A DNA stretch of 64,000 nt from Gemmobacter lutimaris (GCF_003570715.1 NZ_QXXQ01000001.1:434001-498000), one strand, 5' to 3'. Numbered from the stretch's first letter, positions 21,676-30,838 are shown. Program-made: numbers and translations. Notes: generated by a model not told the origin, from the letters alone.

Positions 21676-21721
21676 CTTTGAGGCTCTGATCGATTCAAAT
21701 CCGCTGGCAAACGGGGCAATA

Positions 21722-21738
21722 TGCATAAATTTTGTGCA
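21722..21738 (+). promoter_or_regulatory. candidate NtrC-binding site upstream of glnB
   Basis: TGCATAAATTTTGTGCA fits the NtrC dyad TGCAC-N7-GTGCA with one mismatch. It lies about 114 bp before the glnB start in the nnr-glnB gap. In Rhodobacter capsulatus glnBA is NtrC-activated, so the site is in the expected place. Confidence 0.55.
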
Positions 21739-21782
21739 CTACCTTCAATTTTGCCAGTTCATATCCGACACCCGAAGCCTAG

Positions 21783-22190
<408 letters not shown>

Positions 22191-22277
22191 CGCCCTTCCG
22201 GCCCCTGTCCGGGGCCCGGTCCCGCCCATTCGCGGCCGCAAGGCCCGATCCCGCAAACCCAACCGAAAGGCAGACTC

Positions 22278-23687
22278 ATGAGCGCAGTCGCTAAGGCTCT
22301 GAAACTGATCAAGGATGAAGAGGTCGAATATGTTGACGTCCGCTTCACCGATCCGAAAGGCAAACTCCAGCACGTCACGCTGATCGTTGACCTGATCGAC
22401 GAAGACTTCTTCGAAGAAGGCTTCATGTTCGACGGCTCGTCCATCGCGGGCTGGAAGTCGATCGACCAGTCGGACATGAAGCTGATCCCCGATGCGACCT
22501 CTGTCTACATCGACCCCTTCTATGCCGAAAAGACGCTCTGCGTGCATTGCGACGTGGTCGAGCCGGACACCGGCGAAGCCTATGACCGCTGTCCGCGCCA
22601 GATCGCCAAGAAGGCCGAGGCCTACATGAAGTCCTCGGGCATCGGCGACACCGCCTATTTCGGCCCGGAAGCCGAATTCTTCATCTTCGACGACGTGCGC
22701 TATTCGGTCACGCCCCAGAAGGTTGCTTTCCAGATCGACGCGGAAGCCGCTGCCTGGAACACCGATGCAGCCATCGAAGGCGGCAACCTTGCCCACCGCG
22801 CCGGCCACAAGGGCGGCTACTTCCCGGTCAACCCGATCGACGAAGCGCAGGATCTGCGCGGCGAGATGCTTTCGACCATGAAGCGCATGGGCATGAAAGT
22901 TGACAAGCACCACCACGAGGTCGCCACCTGCCAGCACGAGCTGGGCATGATCTTCGGTGGTCTGGTCGAACAAGCCGACAACATCCAGAAATACAAATAC
23001 GTCATCCACAACGTCGCGGCCGCCTATGGCAAGACCGTGACCTTCATGCCGAAGCCCATGAAGGGCGACAACGGCTCGGGGATGCACGTCAACATGTCGA
23101 TCTGGAAAGACGGCAAGCCGCTGTTCGCCGGTGACAAATATGCCGACCTGTCGCAGGAAGCACTGTATTTCATTGGTGGCATCCTGAAGCATGCCAAGGC
23201 GCTGAACGCGCTGACCAATCCTTCGACCAACAGCTACAAGCGCCTGATCCCGGGCTTCGAGGCCCCGGTTCTGCGCGCCTATTCGGCCCGCAACCGCTCG
23301 GGTTGCGTCCGTATTCCGTGGACCGAATCGCCGAAAGCCAAGCGCGTGGAAGCCCGCTTCCCCGATCCGGCCGCCAACCCCTATCTGGCCTTCGCAGCGC
23401 TGCTGATGGCGGGTCTGGACGGCATCAAGAACAAGATCGATCCGGGCCCGGCTTCGGACAAGGATCTCTACGATCTGCCGCCGGAAGAACTGGCCGAAAT
23501 CCCGACCGTCTGCGGCTCGCTGCGCGAGGCGCTGGAGGAGCTGGAGAAGGACATGGACTTCCTGCTGGCTGGCGACGTGTTCACCAAGCCGCAGCTTGAA
23601 GCCTATATCGGCCTGAAATGGGAAGAGGTCTATGCCTACGAGCATACCCCCCACCCGGTTGAATATCAGATGTACTACTCCTGCTGA
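22278..23687 (+). CDS. glnA: glutamine synthetase type I
   Basis: Makes glutamine from glutamate, ammonium and ATP; dodecameric and cytosolic. 469 residues with [67 protein letters not shown] and the adenylylation Tyr at 398 in [10 protein letters not shown], so it is a GlnE-regulated GSI-beta. Base composition and codon use match a highly expressed gene. A strong terminator follows the stop. Confidence 0.98.
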   Translation: MSAVAKALKLIKDEEVEYVDVRFTDPKGKLQHVTLIVDLIDEDFFEEGFMFDGSSIAGWKSIDQSDMKLIPDATSVYIDPFYAEKTLCVHCDVVEPDTGEAYDRCPRQIAKKAEAYMKSSGIGDTAYFGPEAEFFIFDDVRYSVTPQKVAFQIDAEAAAWNTDAAIEGGNLAHRAGHKGGYFPVNPIDEAQDLRGEMLSTMKRMGMKVDKHHHEVATCQHELGMIFGGLVEQADNIQKYKYVIHNVAAAYGKTVTFMPKPMKGDNGSGMHVNMSIWKDGKPLFAGDKYADLSQEALYFIGGILKHAKALNALTNPSTNSYKRLIPGFEAPVLRAYSARNRSGCVRIPWTESPKAKRVEARFPDPAANPYLAFAALLMAGLDGIKNKIDPGPASDKDLYDLPPEELAEIPTVCGSLREALEELEKDMDFLLAGDVFTKPQLEAYIGLKWEEVYAYEHTPHPVEYQMYYSC

Positions 23688-23706
23688 TCCCCGCCGGATC
23701 ACAGAG

Positions 23707-23733
23707 AAAGGGCGCCTTCGGGCGCCCTTTTGC
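23707..23733 (+). terminator. intrinsic terminator of glnBA
   Basis: AAAGGGCGCC-TTCG-GGCGCCCTTT forms a perfect 10-bp stem with a stable UUCG tetraloop and runs into TTTTGCTTT about 20 bp after the glnA stop. Confidence 0.9.
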
Positions 23734-23772
23734 TTTGGCCTGGATGTAAACAATTGTGGCAGCGATGTGGTT

Positions 23773-23786
23773 TTGTTGCGCAACAA
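23773..23786. promoter_or_regulatory. perfect 14-bp palindrome, candidate operator
   Basis: TTGTTGCGCAACAA is perfectly self-complementary and lies about 87 bp before the next start codon, in an A/T-richer gap that also holds CAATTG. The form suits a dimeric repressor of the MarR type. The cognate regulator is not identifiable in the window. Confidence 0.4.
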
Positions 23787-23872
23787 TTCCCTGATTTGAC
23801 CATTCTTCGTCCGCGCAAGCGGCACAATCCAGAGTTTATCTTGGCACAGAACGAACCTGTTGGAGGTATGCC

Positions 23873-24697
23873 ATGTGGTCGCGTCCCGACAGTATGATTG
23901 CCCAGATTCTGTACATCGGCAGCGCCGTGCCGAACTTTGCCGCCCTCGTCAGCATGATCGATCGGCACCTGACACGCCACTTCCCGGCCGGGCACAGCCT
24001 GACCTGGGATCACGACGACATTGCCAGTTTCGATGCGGGCGGCCTGCGTCTGCTGCTGGCGAAAACCGAACCCTCGCCGCGCGGCTACAGCGCCAGCCTG
24101 CTGCTGGCGGCAGGTCCCTGCCCCGATCTGGACGACCGCACGGTCGCCCTGCTGAGCGAGGACAGCCTGTCGCGCATCCTCAACCAGCTTGTCGAGGGCA
24201 CGCTGCGGCAGAACCCTGCGGAAACCGTGCTGTGGCAACGACGGAGCGAACCGCTGGATTCCGAACTGGCCGATGCGCTGGCAATGAACCTGCCGGGCCG
24301 GGCTGAGGTGGATTATCTGTCCGACAACCAGCCCGTGCCGGTATCGGTGGTGCCGGTTGCGCCGGTCGCAGCCCCCGCCCCGCCGCCCGTCAGCGACCTG
24401 CGGGTCGAGGATGGCCCGGACCGCGCCGCCATGGCACGGGTGCGCGATGCGCTTTATGGCGAGGTGCTGCCCGGCCAGGTGCCAGAGGCTGAACGCCCTG
24501 CTTCGCCACAGATGCGGCTGGCAATCCATGCGATGAACTGCACGCTGATCGCCGTGGCCCTGCCCGTCGGCGCGGCGATGATGGCGCACAGCTTCCGCAA
24601 GGGCGAAAGCCTTGTGGCCAGCGCCCGTGCCCTTGCGCTGACCGGCATGGGCTTTGCGCTTTGGGATCATGTGGCAATCCTGCCACTCCCGGTCTGA
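23873..24697 (+). CDS. conserved-looking protein of unknown function with C-terminal membrane segment
   Basis: I do not recognise this 274-residue protein. Residues 1-130 look like a soluble alpha/beta domain (SMIAQILYIGSAVPNFAALV, DAGGLRLLLAK, GYSASLLLAAGPC). Residues 150-170 form a Pro/Val/Ala linker (VPVSVVPVAPVAAPAPPPV). Residues about 215-265 hold a hydrophobic stretch (NCTLIAVALPVGAAMMA) and a second one near the end. GGAGG lies 7 nt before the ATG. Codon use is like the neighbours. It stands alone after the glnBA terminator, with a perfect palindrome upstream. The 183 bp after it hold no gene that I can see. Confidence 0.75.
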   Translation: MWSRPDSMIAQILYIGSAVPNFAALVSMIDRHLTRHFPAGHSLTWDHDDIASFDAGGLRLLLAKTEPSPRGYSASLLLAAGPCPDLDDRTVALLSEDSLSRILNQLVEGTLRQNPAETVLWQRRSEPLDSELADALAMNLPGRAEVDYLSDNQPVPVSVVPVAPVAAPAPPPVSDLRVEDGPDRAAMARVRDALYGEVLPGQVPEAERPASPQMRLAIHAMNCTLIAVALPVGAAMMAHSFRKGESLVASARALALTGMGFALWDHVAILPLPV

Positions 24698-24880
24698 CGC
24701 CTCTTGCGCCAGGCCGTCACGGGTTCCATATCACCGGCACGGGGCGTCAGGCCCCCGCCGTCCGCAGGGTGTGTGCCCATGGTGAAGCCTGACCCGTGAC
24801 CCTTTCCCGAAGGTCATCCGGCAAGGCCAATGCGGACAGCTTTGAACGCCCGCTGCATGACCATGCGAAAGGGTTACACC

Positions 24881-25315
24881 ATGACTACGACGATCCCCGC
24901 GACCGCCGCGCTGAAAGCGCAGGCCCGCAGGCTGCGCAACGCCCTTGGCGCTCGCGGCCAGACCCTCAGCCATTCCGCCGCGCTGGAGCTTGTGGCCCAG
25001 ACGCATGGCATGGCCGACTGGAACACCGCTGCCGCGCTGTCGCCTGCCGGGCAGGCCCTGCAACCGCATACGGTGGGAGAGCCCGTGCGCGGCCATTACC
25101 TTGGCCAGCCCTTCACCGGCCGGGTGCATGCCCTGCGCCGCAAGGGCGCCGTGCATATGGAAATCGAGATCCAGCTTGACCAGCCGGTGAACGTGTCCCG
25201 CTCGGCCCTGTTCGAGGCGCCCCGGAGGCGCATCCGCGCCACCATCGGCCCCGAGGGCCGGTCGATCGGTGCCACCTCGGACGGGGTGCCGCATCTTCAG
25301 ATCGCGGCGGCCTGA
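24881..25315 (+). CDS. glyoxalase-superfamily-type (Glyoxalase_8) small protein
   Basis: 144 residues from an ATG with AAAGGG 7 nt upstream. The N-terminal part (ALKAQARRLRNALGARGQTLSHSAALELVAQTHGMADWNT) matches a short helical motif annotated as part of the glyoxalase superfamily in Rhodobacteraceae; the second half (GHYLGQPFTGRVHALRRKG, RRRIRATIGPEGRS, TSDGVPHLQ) is beta-rich. No enzymatic role is shown. Its 3' end overlaps the convergent flavodoxin-like gene by 19 bp. Confidence 0.65.
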   Translation: MTTTIPATAALKAQARRLRNALGARGQTLSHSAALELVAQTHGMADWNTAAALSPAGQALQPHTVGEPVRGHYLGQPFTGRVHALRRKGAVHMEIEIQLDQPVNVSRSALFEAPRRRIRATIGPEGRSIGATSDGVPHLQIAAA

Positions 25316-25911
25316 TCCATAAGCCGGTCCAGCGCGCGGATCGCCCGCGCCTCGAACACCGCAAGCCGCGCCGGGGTCACATCCTCGGCGCGGTAAAGCG
25401 CGGCAAAGCCGAAACGGGCTTTTGGCGCACAGACCTTCAGAACGCCCCAGCGCAGCACCCGCCGCACCGGACGGCGCATCACCAGCCAGTCCACCCAGCC
25501 CGGCGCGCCCAAAGTGGTGACGGCCAGCAGACCCCGCAGCCCGGTCAGCCGCCCCTTGATCGGGCCAAGATCGCTGGCATGGTCATAGGCGTGCCCCGGC
25601 GCCCAGACCCGGTCGATCCAGCCTTTCAGGATCGCGGGCAGACCGAACCACCATGTCGGGAATACCAGCACAACCAGTTCGGCGCGCTTCAACTGCGCGA
25701 TTTCTTTCGTAACCGCGCTGGCATCATAGGGTTCGACATAGGTGGACCGCCGTTCCTCTGCCGTCAGTGCGGGGGCAAAACCCGCGGCGTAAAGATCCAG
25801 CCGCTCCACCACCGCACCACGCGCCTCGAGTCGCTGCACAAGCTTGGTGGAAAGCTGCCCGGTCAGGCTGTCAGACAAAGGATGTGCACTGACCAGCAGA
25901 ACCCGCATCAT
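25297..25911 (-). CDS. flavodoxin-fold NAD(P)H dehydrogenase (quinone)-type protein
   Basis: 204 residues of the Flavodoxin_2/NQO1 family: RVLLVSAHPLSDSLT at the N-terminus binds the FMN or FAD phosphate, and AELVVLVFPTWWFGLPAILKGWIDRVWAPGHAY is the usual central block. Likely a cytosolic two-electron reductase of quinones or similar acceptors. The ATGATG start overlaps the stop of the upstream DUF3445 gene (ATGA), so the two are translated together; the flavoprotein could supply electrons to the putative heme demethylase, which is an inference from position only. Confidence 0.85.
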   Translation of the reverse strand: MMRVLLVSAHPLSDSLTGQLSTKLVQRLEARGAVVERLDLYAAGFAPALTAEERRSTYVEPYDASAVTKEIAQLKRAELVVLVFPTWWFGLPAILKGWIDRVWAPGHAYDHASDLGPIKGRLTGLRGLLAVTTLGAPGWVDWLVMRRPVRRVLRWGVLKVCAPKARFGFAALYRAEDVTPARLAVFEARAIRALDRLMDQAAAI

Positions 25912-26690
25912 AGCCCCGCTGCCACCATGCCTGCGCGTGCTTCCGGCTCCAGATCTTCCAGTCGCACCAGATAGGTGTGGATGGTGAAGACCACAGCCCG
26001 CGTGTCCGGCAGACGCAGCAGGCATTGCCGCTCGCACCGCATATAAAGCCTTTCGACCGGCGGCGGGCGGCGGGCACCTTCGGGACGCGGCTGGAACAGC
26101 GCGGGATCGTCATAGACCAGCGCATTCATCCGCCACAAAGCCTGTTCCGGCCGGATCGCATCGAACAGCCGCTGCACCCGGCGGGCCACATCCTCGGTGT
26201 AATGCTCGACCGGCACATGGATACGGGTCATCGCGCGACCGATCTTTTCGGCCAGCATCCAGCTTGCCGGAAAGCACAGCACCGCCCCGGTCAGCACATG
26301 TTCGGTGCCGTCATGCTGAAGGAGACACAGATCTTCCTGCACCAGACGCCCGGCCGTCATCAGGGGGCGGCTGTAGTCCAGAGCCACGGTGATGCCATCC
26401 GGGCGCTGGACCGTATCGGTGCCGATCCGGTAGCCCGGCACCTTTCCCACCTTCGCAAGCACCGCCGACAGAAGTTCCTGCGCCGCCTCCTCGGCTTCGG
26501 GCAGAAGGGCATGAACGGCCCCCGGATTTGTGGCCAGACGTGCGTCTCGCTCGGCCATCTGGCCCGCGAAAGCGTCATCGACGCGCAGCCAGTCGTCCCC
26601 CTCGACGGGCAGGATGCCGGGCAGGCGCGCGGTGCGCGGGTCCATCCACGGGGCGAACGGCAGGCGGGATTGCAGGATCGGCTGTGTCAT
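25908..26690 (-). CDS. heme-dependent oxidative N-demethylase-like protein (DUF3445)
   Basis: 260 residues: RLPFAPWMDPRTARLPGILPV at the start, the central VQEDLCLLQHDGTEHVLTGAVLCFPASWMLAEKIGRAMTRIHVPV and the C-terminal PPVERLYMRCERQCLLRLPDTRAVVFTIHTYL. This is the DUF3445 family, whose characterised members oxidatively remove methyl groups from amines using a heme with PAS-like fold. The substrate here is unknown; sarcosine, dimethylamine-type or other methylamines fit the presence of soxA/soxG in the window. It is coupled to a flavodoxin-fold reductase. The chosen ATG begins MTQPILQSR; upstream frame is discounted. Confidence 0.82.
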   Translation of the reverse strand: MTQPILQSRLPFAPWMDPRTARLPGILPVEGDDWLRVDDAFAGQMAERDARLATNPGAVHALLPEAEEAAQELLSAVLAKVGKVPGYRIGTDTVQRPDGITVALDYSRPLMTAGRLVQEDLCLLQHDGTEHVLTGAVLCFPASWMLAEKIGRAMTRIHVPVEHYTEDVARRVQRLFDAIRPEQALWRMNALVYDDPALFQPRPEGARRPPPVERLYMRCERQCLLRLPDTRAVVFTIHTYLVRLEDLEPEARAGMVAAGL

Positions 26691-26749
26691 GGCGACGAGG
26701 CTAGCCCGCCGCGTGCGGCTTCGGAAGGGGGGAAACCCTTGAAAAATCG

Positions 26750-26769
26750 TCTGCAACTTTGGTTGCAGA
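26750..26769. promoter_or_regulatory. perfect inverted repeat in the eptA upstream gap
   Basis: TCTGCAAC-TTTG-GTTGCAGA is an 8+8 bp perfect dyad between divergent DUF3445 and eptA starts, just downstream of TTGAAA. It could be an operator or a short hairpin. No regulator is nearby. Confidence 0.4.
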
Positions 26770-26871
26770 TGACTGTAAAGACCGACAGGCACGATTGACC
26801 CCTGCCCTTGTCGCCCCCAGATCTCGCCCCAGCCCTGCGTGCCAGCCGGCCGCCAAGCCACGGACTCCTGA

Positions 26872-28482
26872 ATGACCCTCCCCAAATCGAAGCCGCTCAG
26901 CGCCGCTATGCTTGTTGCGTTGACTTGCCTGTTCATCATGGCCACGGCCAATGCCACGCATTTCCGCACCGGCGCCCGCATCTTCGACGGCGCCCCCCTG
27001 GCCTTCGTGACGCTGGAGGCGGCGCTGTTCTTCCTGTTCTATGCGCTGATCCTGCCGTTCAGCCAGCGCTGGATCGTGAAGCCGGTGCTGGTGTTTCTGC
27101 TGCTCGTTTCTGCCTCGGCTTCGCATTTTCTGGAAACCTACGGCACGATCATCGACCGCGAGATGATCCAGAACGTAATGAACACCACGACGACGGAAGC
27201 CGGACATCTGATCAACCTCGGGTTCGTGCGTGACATGCTGATCTTTGGCATCCTGCCCTCGGCCGTAGTGATCTGGGTGCCGCTGAAGGATGAACGCTTT
27301 CTGCCCAAGCTGATCCGCAACAGCGTGCTGGCCGTGGTCAGCTTCGCGCTGTGCCTCGGCCTGCTGCTGAGCGATTACAGCCGCTTCGCTGCGGTCTTCC
27401 GCGAACAGAAAGAGCTGATGGCGACCTGGAACCCCGGTGCGCCGATCACCGGGACCATCCGCTATGCCAAGCTGATGATGCGCAGCCAGAACATCGTGGT
27501 TGCGCCGCTGGGCACCGATGCGACGGCGGGCCGCTTCCTGTCACAGCCCGGCAAGCCTGTGCTGGCGGTGATCGTGGTGGGCGAGACGGGCCGCGCCGCC
27601 AATTGGTCGCTGAACGGCTACAGCCGCGACACCAACCCGGAACTGGCCAAGCGTGACATCACCTATTTCACCGATGTCACCTCCTGCGGCACCTCGACCG
27701 CCGTTTCGGTGCCCTGCATGTTCTCGGCCCTGCCACGCGAAGATTACACCTACACCAAGGGGCTGTCGCAGGAAAATCTGGTCGATGTGCTGGTGCGCGC
27801 CGGGTTCGACGTGAAATGGTGGGACAACAATACCGGCTCGCAGCATGTGGCCAAGCGCATCGGCGAGCAGGAATTCGACAAGGAGAAAGACCCGGTCGCC
27901 TGCGCGCTGGGGGAATGCGATGACCGCATCCTGCTGAAGCAACTTGCCGCCGAACTGCCGAAGATCACGAAGAACACCGCCATCGTGCTGCATACGGTGG
28001 GCAGCCACGGGCCGTCCTATTACCTGCGCTACGATCCGGCCACGGCGCCCTTTGCCCCGACCTGCCAGACCGGCGAGCTGGGCAAGTGCAGCAGCGAGGA
28101 AATCATCAACACCTACGACAACACCATCGCCTTCACCGACCGGATTCTGGCCGAAACGGTGGATATGCTGGCGGGGGCCACGAATGTGGTGCCGGTGATG
28201 TATTACGTCTCGGACCATGGCGAGAGCCTTGGCGAAAATGGTCTCTACCTGCATGCCGCGCCGTGGTTCATGGCGCCCTCGGAACAGACCCATGTGCCGA
28301 TGGTCACCTGGGTCTCGCCCGAGGCGGAAACGCGGCTTGGGGTGACGAAAGCCTGCCTTGACGCGCGAAAGGGTGAAAAGCTGTCGCAGGACAACATGTT
28401 CGCCACCATTCTGGGCATGCTCGACATCCAGACCGAGGCGCGCGACCCGGCGCTGGACCTGACGGCGGACTGCCGCGGCTGA
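26872..28482 (+). CDS. eptA: lipid A phosphoethanolamine transferase
   Basis: 536-residue inner-membrane enzyme: five hydrophobic helices in residues 1-165 and a periplasmic sulfatase-fold domain. The catalytic Thr is in VVGETGRAANWSLNGY, and metal ligands are in YVSDHGESLGENGLYLHAAP; cysteine pairs SCGTSTAVSVPCMFS, CALGECDD and CQTGELGKC match the disulfides of this family. It adds phosphoethanolamine to lipid A, lowering negative surface charge and sensitivity to cationic peptides. No PmrAB-type system is adjacent. A perfect inverted repeat lies upstream. Confidence 0.93.
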   Translation: MTLPKSKPLSAAMLVALTCLFIMATANATHFRTGARIFDGAPLAFVTLEAALFFLFYALILPFSQRWIVKPVLVFLLLVSASASHFLETYGTIIDREMIQNVMNTTTTEAGHLINLGFVRDMLIFGILPSAVVIWVPLKDERFLPKLIRNSVLAVVSFALCLGLLLSDYSRFAAVFREQKELMATWNPGAPITGTIRYAKLMMRSQNIVVAPLGTDATAGRFLSQPGKPVLAVIVVGETGRAANWSLNGYSRDTNPELAKRDITYFTDVTSCGTSTAVSVPCMFSALPREDYTYTKGLSQENLVDVLVRAGFDVKWWDNNTGSQHVAKRIGEQEFDKEKDPVACALGECDDRILLKQLAAELPKITKNTAIVLHTVGSHGPSYYLRYDPATAPFAPTCQTGELGKCSSEEIINTYDNTIAFTDRILAETVDMLAGATNVVPVMYYVSDHGESLGENGLYLHAAPWFMAPSEQTHVPMVTWVSPEAETRLGVTKACLDARKGEKLSQDNMFATILGMLDIQTEARDPALDLTADCRG

Positions 28483-28568
28483 GACCAAGAACGACAGGCG
28501 CGCGTCGCATCCCGACGCGCGCCGCCCCCCTTTCGCGGCCCAGTCTGACCCAGACACGGAGGCCCGCC

Positions 28569-29912
28569 ATGCATAGCTACGCCGATACCCGCCGCAAGAT
28601 CGACCCGAGCCGGGGCGACCGCCTTGGCGATGGCACCCCCAACGACAACGACCGGGTCGAGATCGGGCCGACCCAGCTTGCCTTCGCCGAATGGGCGGCG
28701 GCGGGGCTGCAACTGCCGGATCTCGACCGCATGCGTCACTTCCGCTGGGACCGGCTGGTCAAGGCGCTGGTCACGCGTGATGTTGGTGGCCTTCTGATGT
28801 TCGATCCGCTGAACATCCGCTACGCCACCGACACCACGAACATGCAGCTCTGGAACAGCCACAACCCGTTCCGCGCCTGCCTGATCTGCGCCGACGGGCA
28901 TATGGTGGTCTGGGAATACAAGAATTCGCCCTTCCTCGTGACCTTCAACCCGCTGGTGAAGGAACTGCGCTCCGGCGCGAGCTTCTTCTACAACGTCTGC
29001 GGCGACCGCACCGCGCAGGATGCCGGGTCTTTCGCCGCGCAGGTGGACGAGGTGATGCGCGCCCATGCCGGGGCAAACCGGCGGCTGGCGGTGGACAAGA
29101 TTATGGTCCATGGCTTGCGCGCGCTGGAAGCGGCGGGGTTCGAGGTGCTGGAGGGCGAGGTGATCACCGAGCGCACCCGCGCCATCAAAGGCCCGGACGA
29201 GATCCTGGCCATGCGCTGCGCCCATCACGCCTGCGAATCCGCGATTGCGGAGATGGAAGCCTTCACGCGGGAAAACGTGCCGAAAGGCGGCGTGTCAGAG
29301 GATGACATCTGGGCAGAACTGCACAAGGGCAATATCCGGCGCGGTGGCGAATGGATCGAGACGCGGCTTCTCGCCTCCGGCCCCCGCACGAACCCATGGT
29401 TTCAGGAATGCGGCCCCCGCATCGTGCAGAACAATGAAATCGTCGCCTTCGATACCGATCTGATCGGCAGTTACGGCATCTGCATCGACATCAGCCGTAG
29501 CTGGTGGGTGGGGGAAGCGCGGCCCTCTAACGCGATGATTTCCGCAATGAACCACGGGCTTGACCATATCCGCGACCATCAGGCCCGGCTGAAGCCCGGT
29601 GTCACCATCCGCGAACTGACCTTCGGCGGGCATCAGCTGGACGATCAATACTGGAAGCAGAAATATTCGTGCAAGATGCATGGCGTGGGGCTGTGCGACG
29701 AATGGCCCTTCGTGCCCTATCCCGACGGCTGGGTGGAGGGCGCCTTCGAGGTCGCGCTGGAACCGGGCATGGTGCTGTGCACCGAGGCATTGATCAGCCC
29801 GGAAGGCGGCGACTTCTCGATCAAGCTTGAAGATCAGGTGCTGATTACCGAAAATGGCTGCGAGAACCTGACCCGCTATCCCTTCGACCCGCGTCTGACG
29901 GGCGAAGCCTGA
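28569..29912 (+). CDS. dddP: dimethylsulfoniopropionate lyase DddP
   Basis: Cleaves DMSP to acrylate and dimethyl sulfide. The 447-residue M24-fold protein matches the characterised roseobacter enzyme so closely that active-site positions coincide: metal ligands D295, D297, D307, H371, E406 and E421, and the catalytic D377 in GLCDEW. Other shared blocks are IGPTQLAF, FDPLNIRYATD, TNMQLWN, RTNPWFQECGPRI and SIKLEDQVLITE. This separates it from ordinary M24 peptidases. No dddK, acuI or dddA-type acrylate genes are alongside, so acrylate use must be encoded elsewhere. It is 86 bp after eptA and 16 bp before a small lipoprotein gene. Confidence 0.95.
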   Translation: MHSYADTRRKIDPSRGDRLGDGTPNDNDRVEIGPTQLAFAEWAAAGLQLPDLDRMRHFRWDRLVKALVTRDVGGLLMFDPLNIRYATDTTNMQLWNSHNPFRACLICADGHMVVWEYKNSPFLVTFNPLVKELRSGASFFYNVCGDRTAQDAGSFAAQVDEVMRAHAGANRRLAVDKIMVHGLRALEAAGFEVLEGEVITERTRAIKGPDEILAMRCAHHACESAIAEMEAFTRENVPKGGVSEDDIWAELHKGNIRRGGEWIETRLLASGPRTNPWFQECGPRIVQNNEIVAFDTDLIGSYGICIDISRSWWVGEARPSNAMISAMNHGLDHIRDHQARLKPGVTIRELTFGGHQLDDQYWKQKYSCKMHGVGLCDEWPFVPYPDGWVEGAFEVALEPGMVLCTEALISPEGGDFSIKLEDQVLITENGCENLTRYPFDPRLTGEA

Positions 29913-29928
29913 CCGACGGAGCCCGCCG

Positions 29929-30183
29929 ATGCCCTTCCGCCCCGCCCTTGCCCTCGCCGCTCTGGCCCTATGCGGCGGATGCGGCGGGGGTGGCCGACAA
30001 GCGGCCCAACCAGTGAACAGCCACTGGGCCAGCATGTCCAATCCCGCCTCGCAATATTGCGCGGAACTGGGCGGACGGCTGGAGATGCGGCAGGAACAGG
30101 CAGGCGAGGCGGGTTATTGCCACATGCCTGACGGCACGGTGGTCGAGGAATGGCAACTTTATCGCGGCAAGAACGCGCTCTGA
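29929..30183 (+). CDS. small DUF333 protein, possible lipoprotein
   Basis: 84 residues. A hydrophobic leader (ALALAALALCGGC) ends in a Cys-rich spot that may be a lipobox, though the -3 residue is unusual. The body NPASQYCAELGGRLEMRQEQAGEAGYCHMPDGTVVEEWQLYR is a DUF333 domain, two cysteines likely disulfide-bonded. Function unknown. It starts 16 bp after dddP and may be co-transcribed with it, but a link to DMSP is not supported by sequence. Confidence 0.8.
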   Translation: MPFRPALALAALALCGGCGGGGRQAAQPVNSHWASMSNPASQYCAELGGRLEMRQEQAGEAGYCHMPDGTVVEEWQLYRGKNAL

Positions 30184-30187
30184 CCCG

Positions 30188-30760
30188 TCAGGGCAGCAGC
30201 GCATCCAGCTGCGCCTCCAGCCCCGCGCGCATATCCGCGCCGGTCGTCAGGCGCAGCTCCATCAGCCCCAGAGTCGCGGCATAGAACAGCCGCGCCGCCT
30301 GCGCAGGGTCAGCGTGGCCGGCTTGCGCGAAGAACCCTTCCAGCACCGCAAGACGCCGCGCATCCATCGCCGCCACCGCCTGCGCGACATGCGGTTCGGT
30401 CCGCGCCCAGCCACGCAGCGCGGGTTCGACGCCGGCACCACCGTAAGCCGCAGGCGGGGCAACGGAAATCCGCCCGATCAGCGCCTGTAGCGCCCCCCGC
30501 CCTTCTGCCTCGCTGGCCAGCACCGAGGCGGTGATCTCTTCCTCCGCCAGCCGCTGCCACAGCGCGACCATCTGCGCCTTCAGCGCCGCCAGATCGGCGA
30601 AATGCCAGTAGAACGAGCCCTTGCTGGTGCCGAGGCCACGCGCCAGCGGCTCCACCCGCAGCGCGGGCGCCCCGCCTTCCGCCAAGGCCCGGAACCCCGC
30701 CGCGATCCAGTCGCGCGGGGTCAGGCGGGTGCGGTCGGTCTGCAGGGCGGGCGAGGTCAT
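30188..30760 (-). CDS. TetR/AcrR family repressor
   Basis: 190 residues. The N-terminal helix-turn-helix reads RDWIAAGFRALAEGGAPALRVEPLARGLGTSKGSFYWHFADLAALKAQM, a textbook TetR domain; the C-terminal ligand and dimer domain is unspecific. The ATG chosen lies just inside the two palindromic operators that separate it from the divergent membrane protein gene, so it probably represses both itself and that gene. An open frame extends upstream through the operators and is ignored. It ends 4 bp from the DUF333 stop, convergent. Confidence 0.92.
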   Translation of the reverse strand: MTSPALQTDRTRLTPRDWIAAGFRALAEGGAPALRVEPLARGLGTSKGSFYWHFADLAALKAQMVALWQRLAEEEITASVLASEAEGRGALQALIGRISVAPPAAYGGAGVEPALRGWARTEPHVAQAVAAMDARRLAVLEGFFAQAGHADPAQAARLFYAATLGLMELRLTTGADMRAGLEAQLDALLP

Positions 30761-30767
30761 GCGCAGA

Positions 30768-30785
30768 CCATACGTTAGCGTATGG
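30768..30785. promoter_or_regulatory. TetR operator, site 1
   Basis: CCATACG-TTAG-CGTATGG, perfect 7-bp arms with a 4-bp spacer, immediately upstream of the tetR start. The arms are identical to those of site 2; the two centres are 45 bp apart. Confidence 0.8.
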
Positions 30786-30812
30786 ACTCGGGGCAAGGCC
30801 CCATGCCACAAA

Positions 30813-30830
30813 CCATACGCAATCGTATGG
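30813..30830. promoter_or_regulatory. TetR operator, site 2
   Basis: CCATACG-CAAT-CGTATGG, the same 7-bp arms with a different spacer, ending 8 bp before the divergent membrane protein start. Placement over the promoter region of both genes supports repression. Confidence 0.8.
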
Positions 30831-30838
30831 AATCAGTC

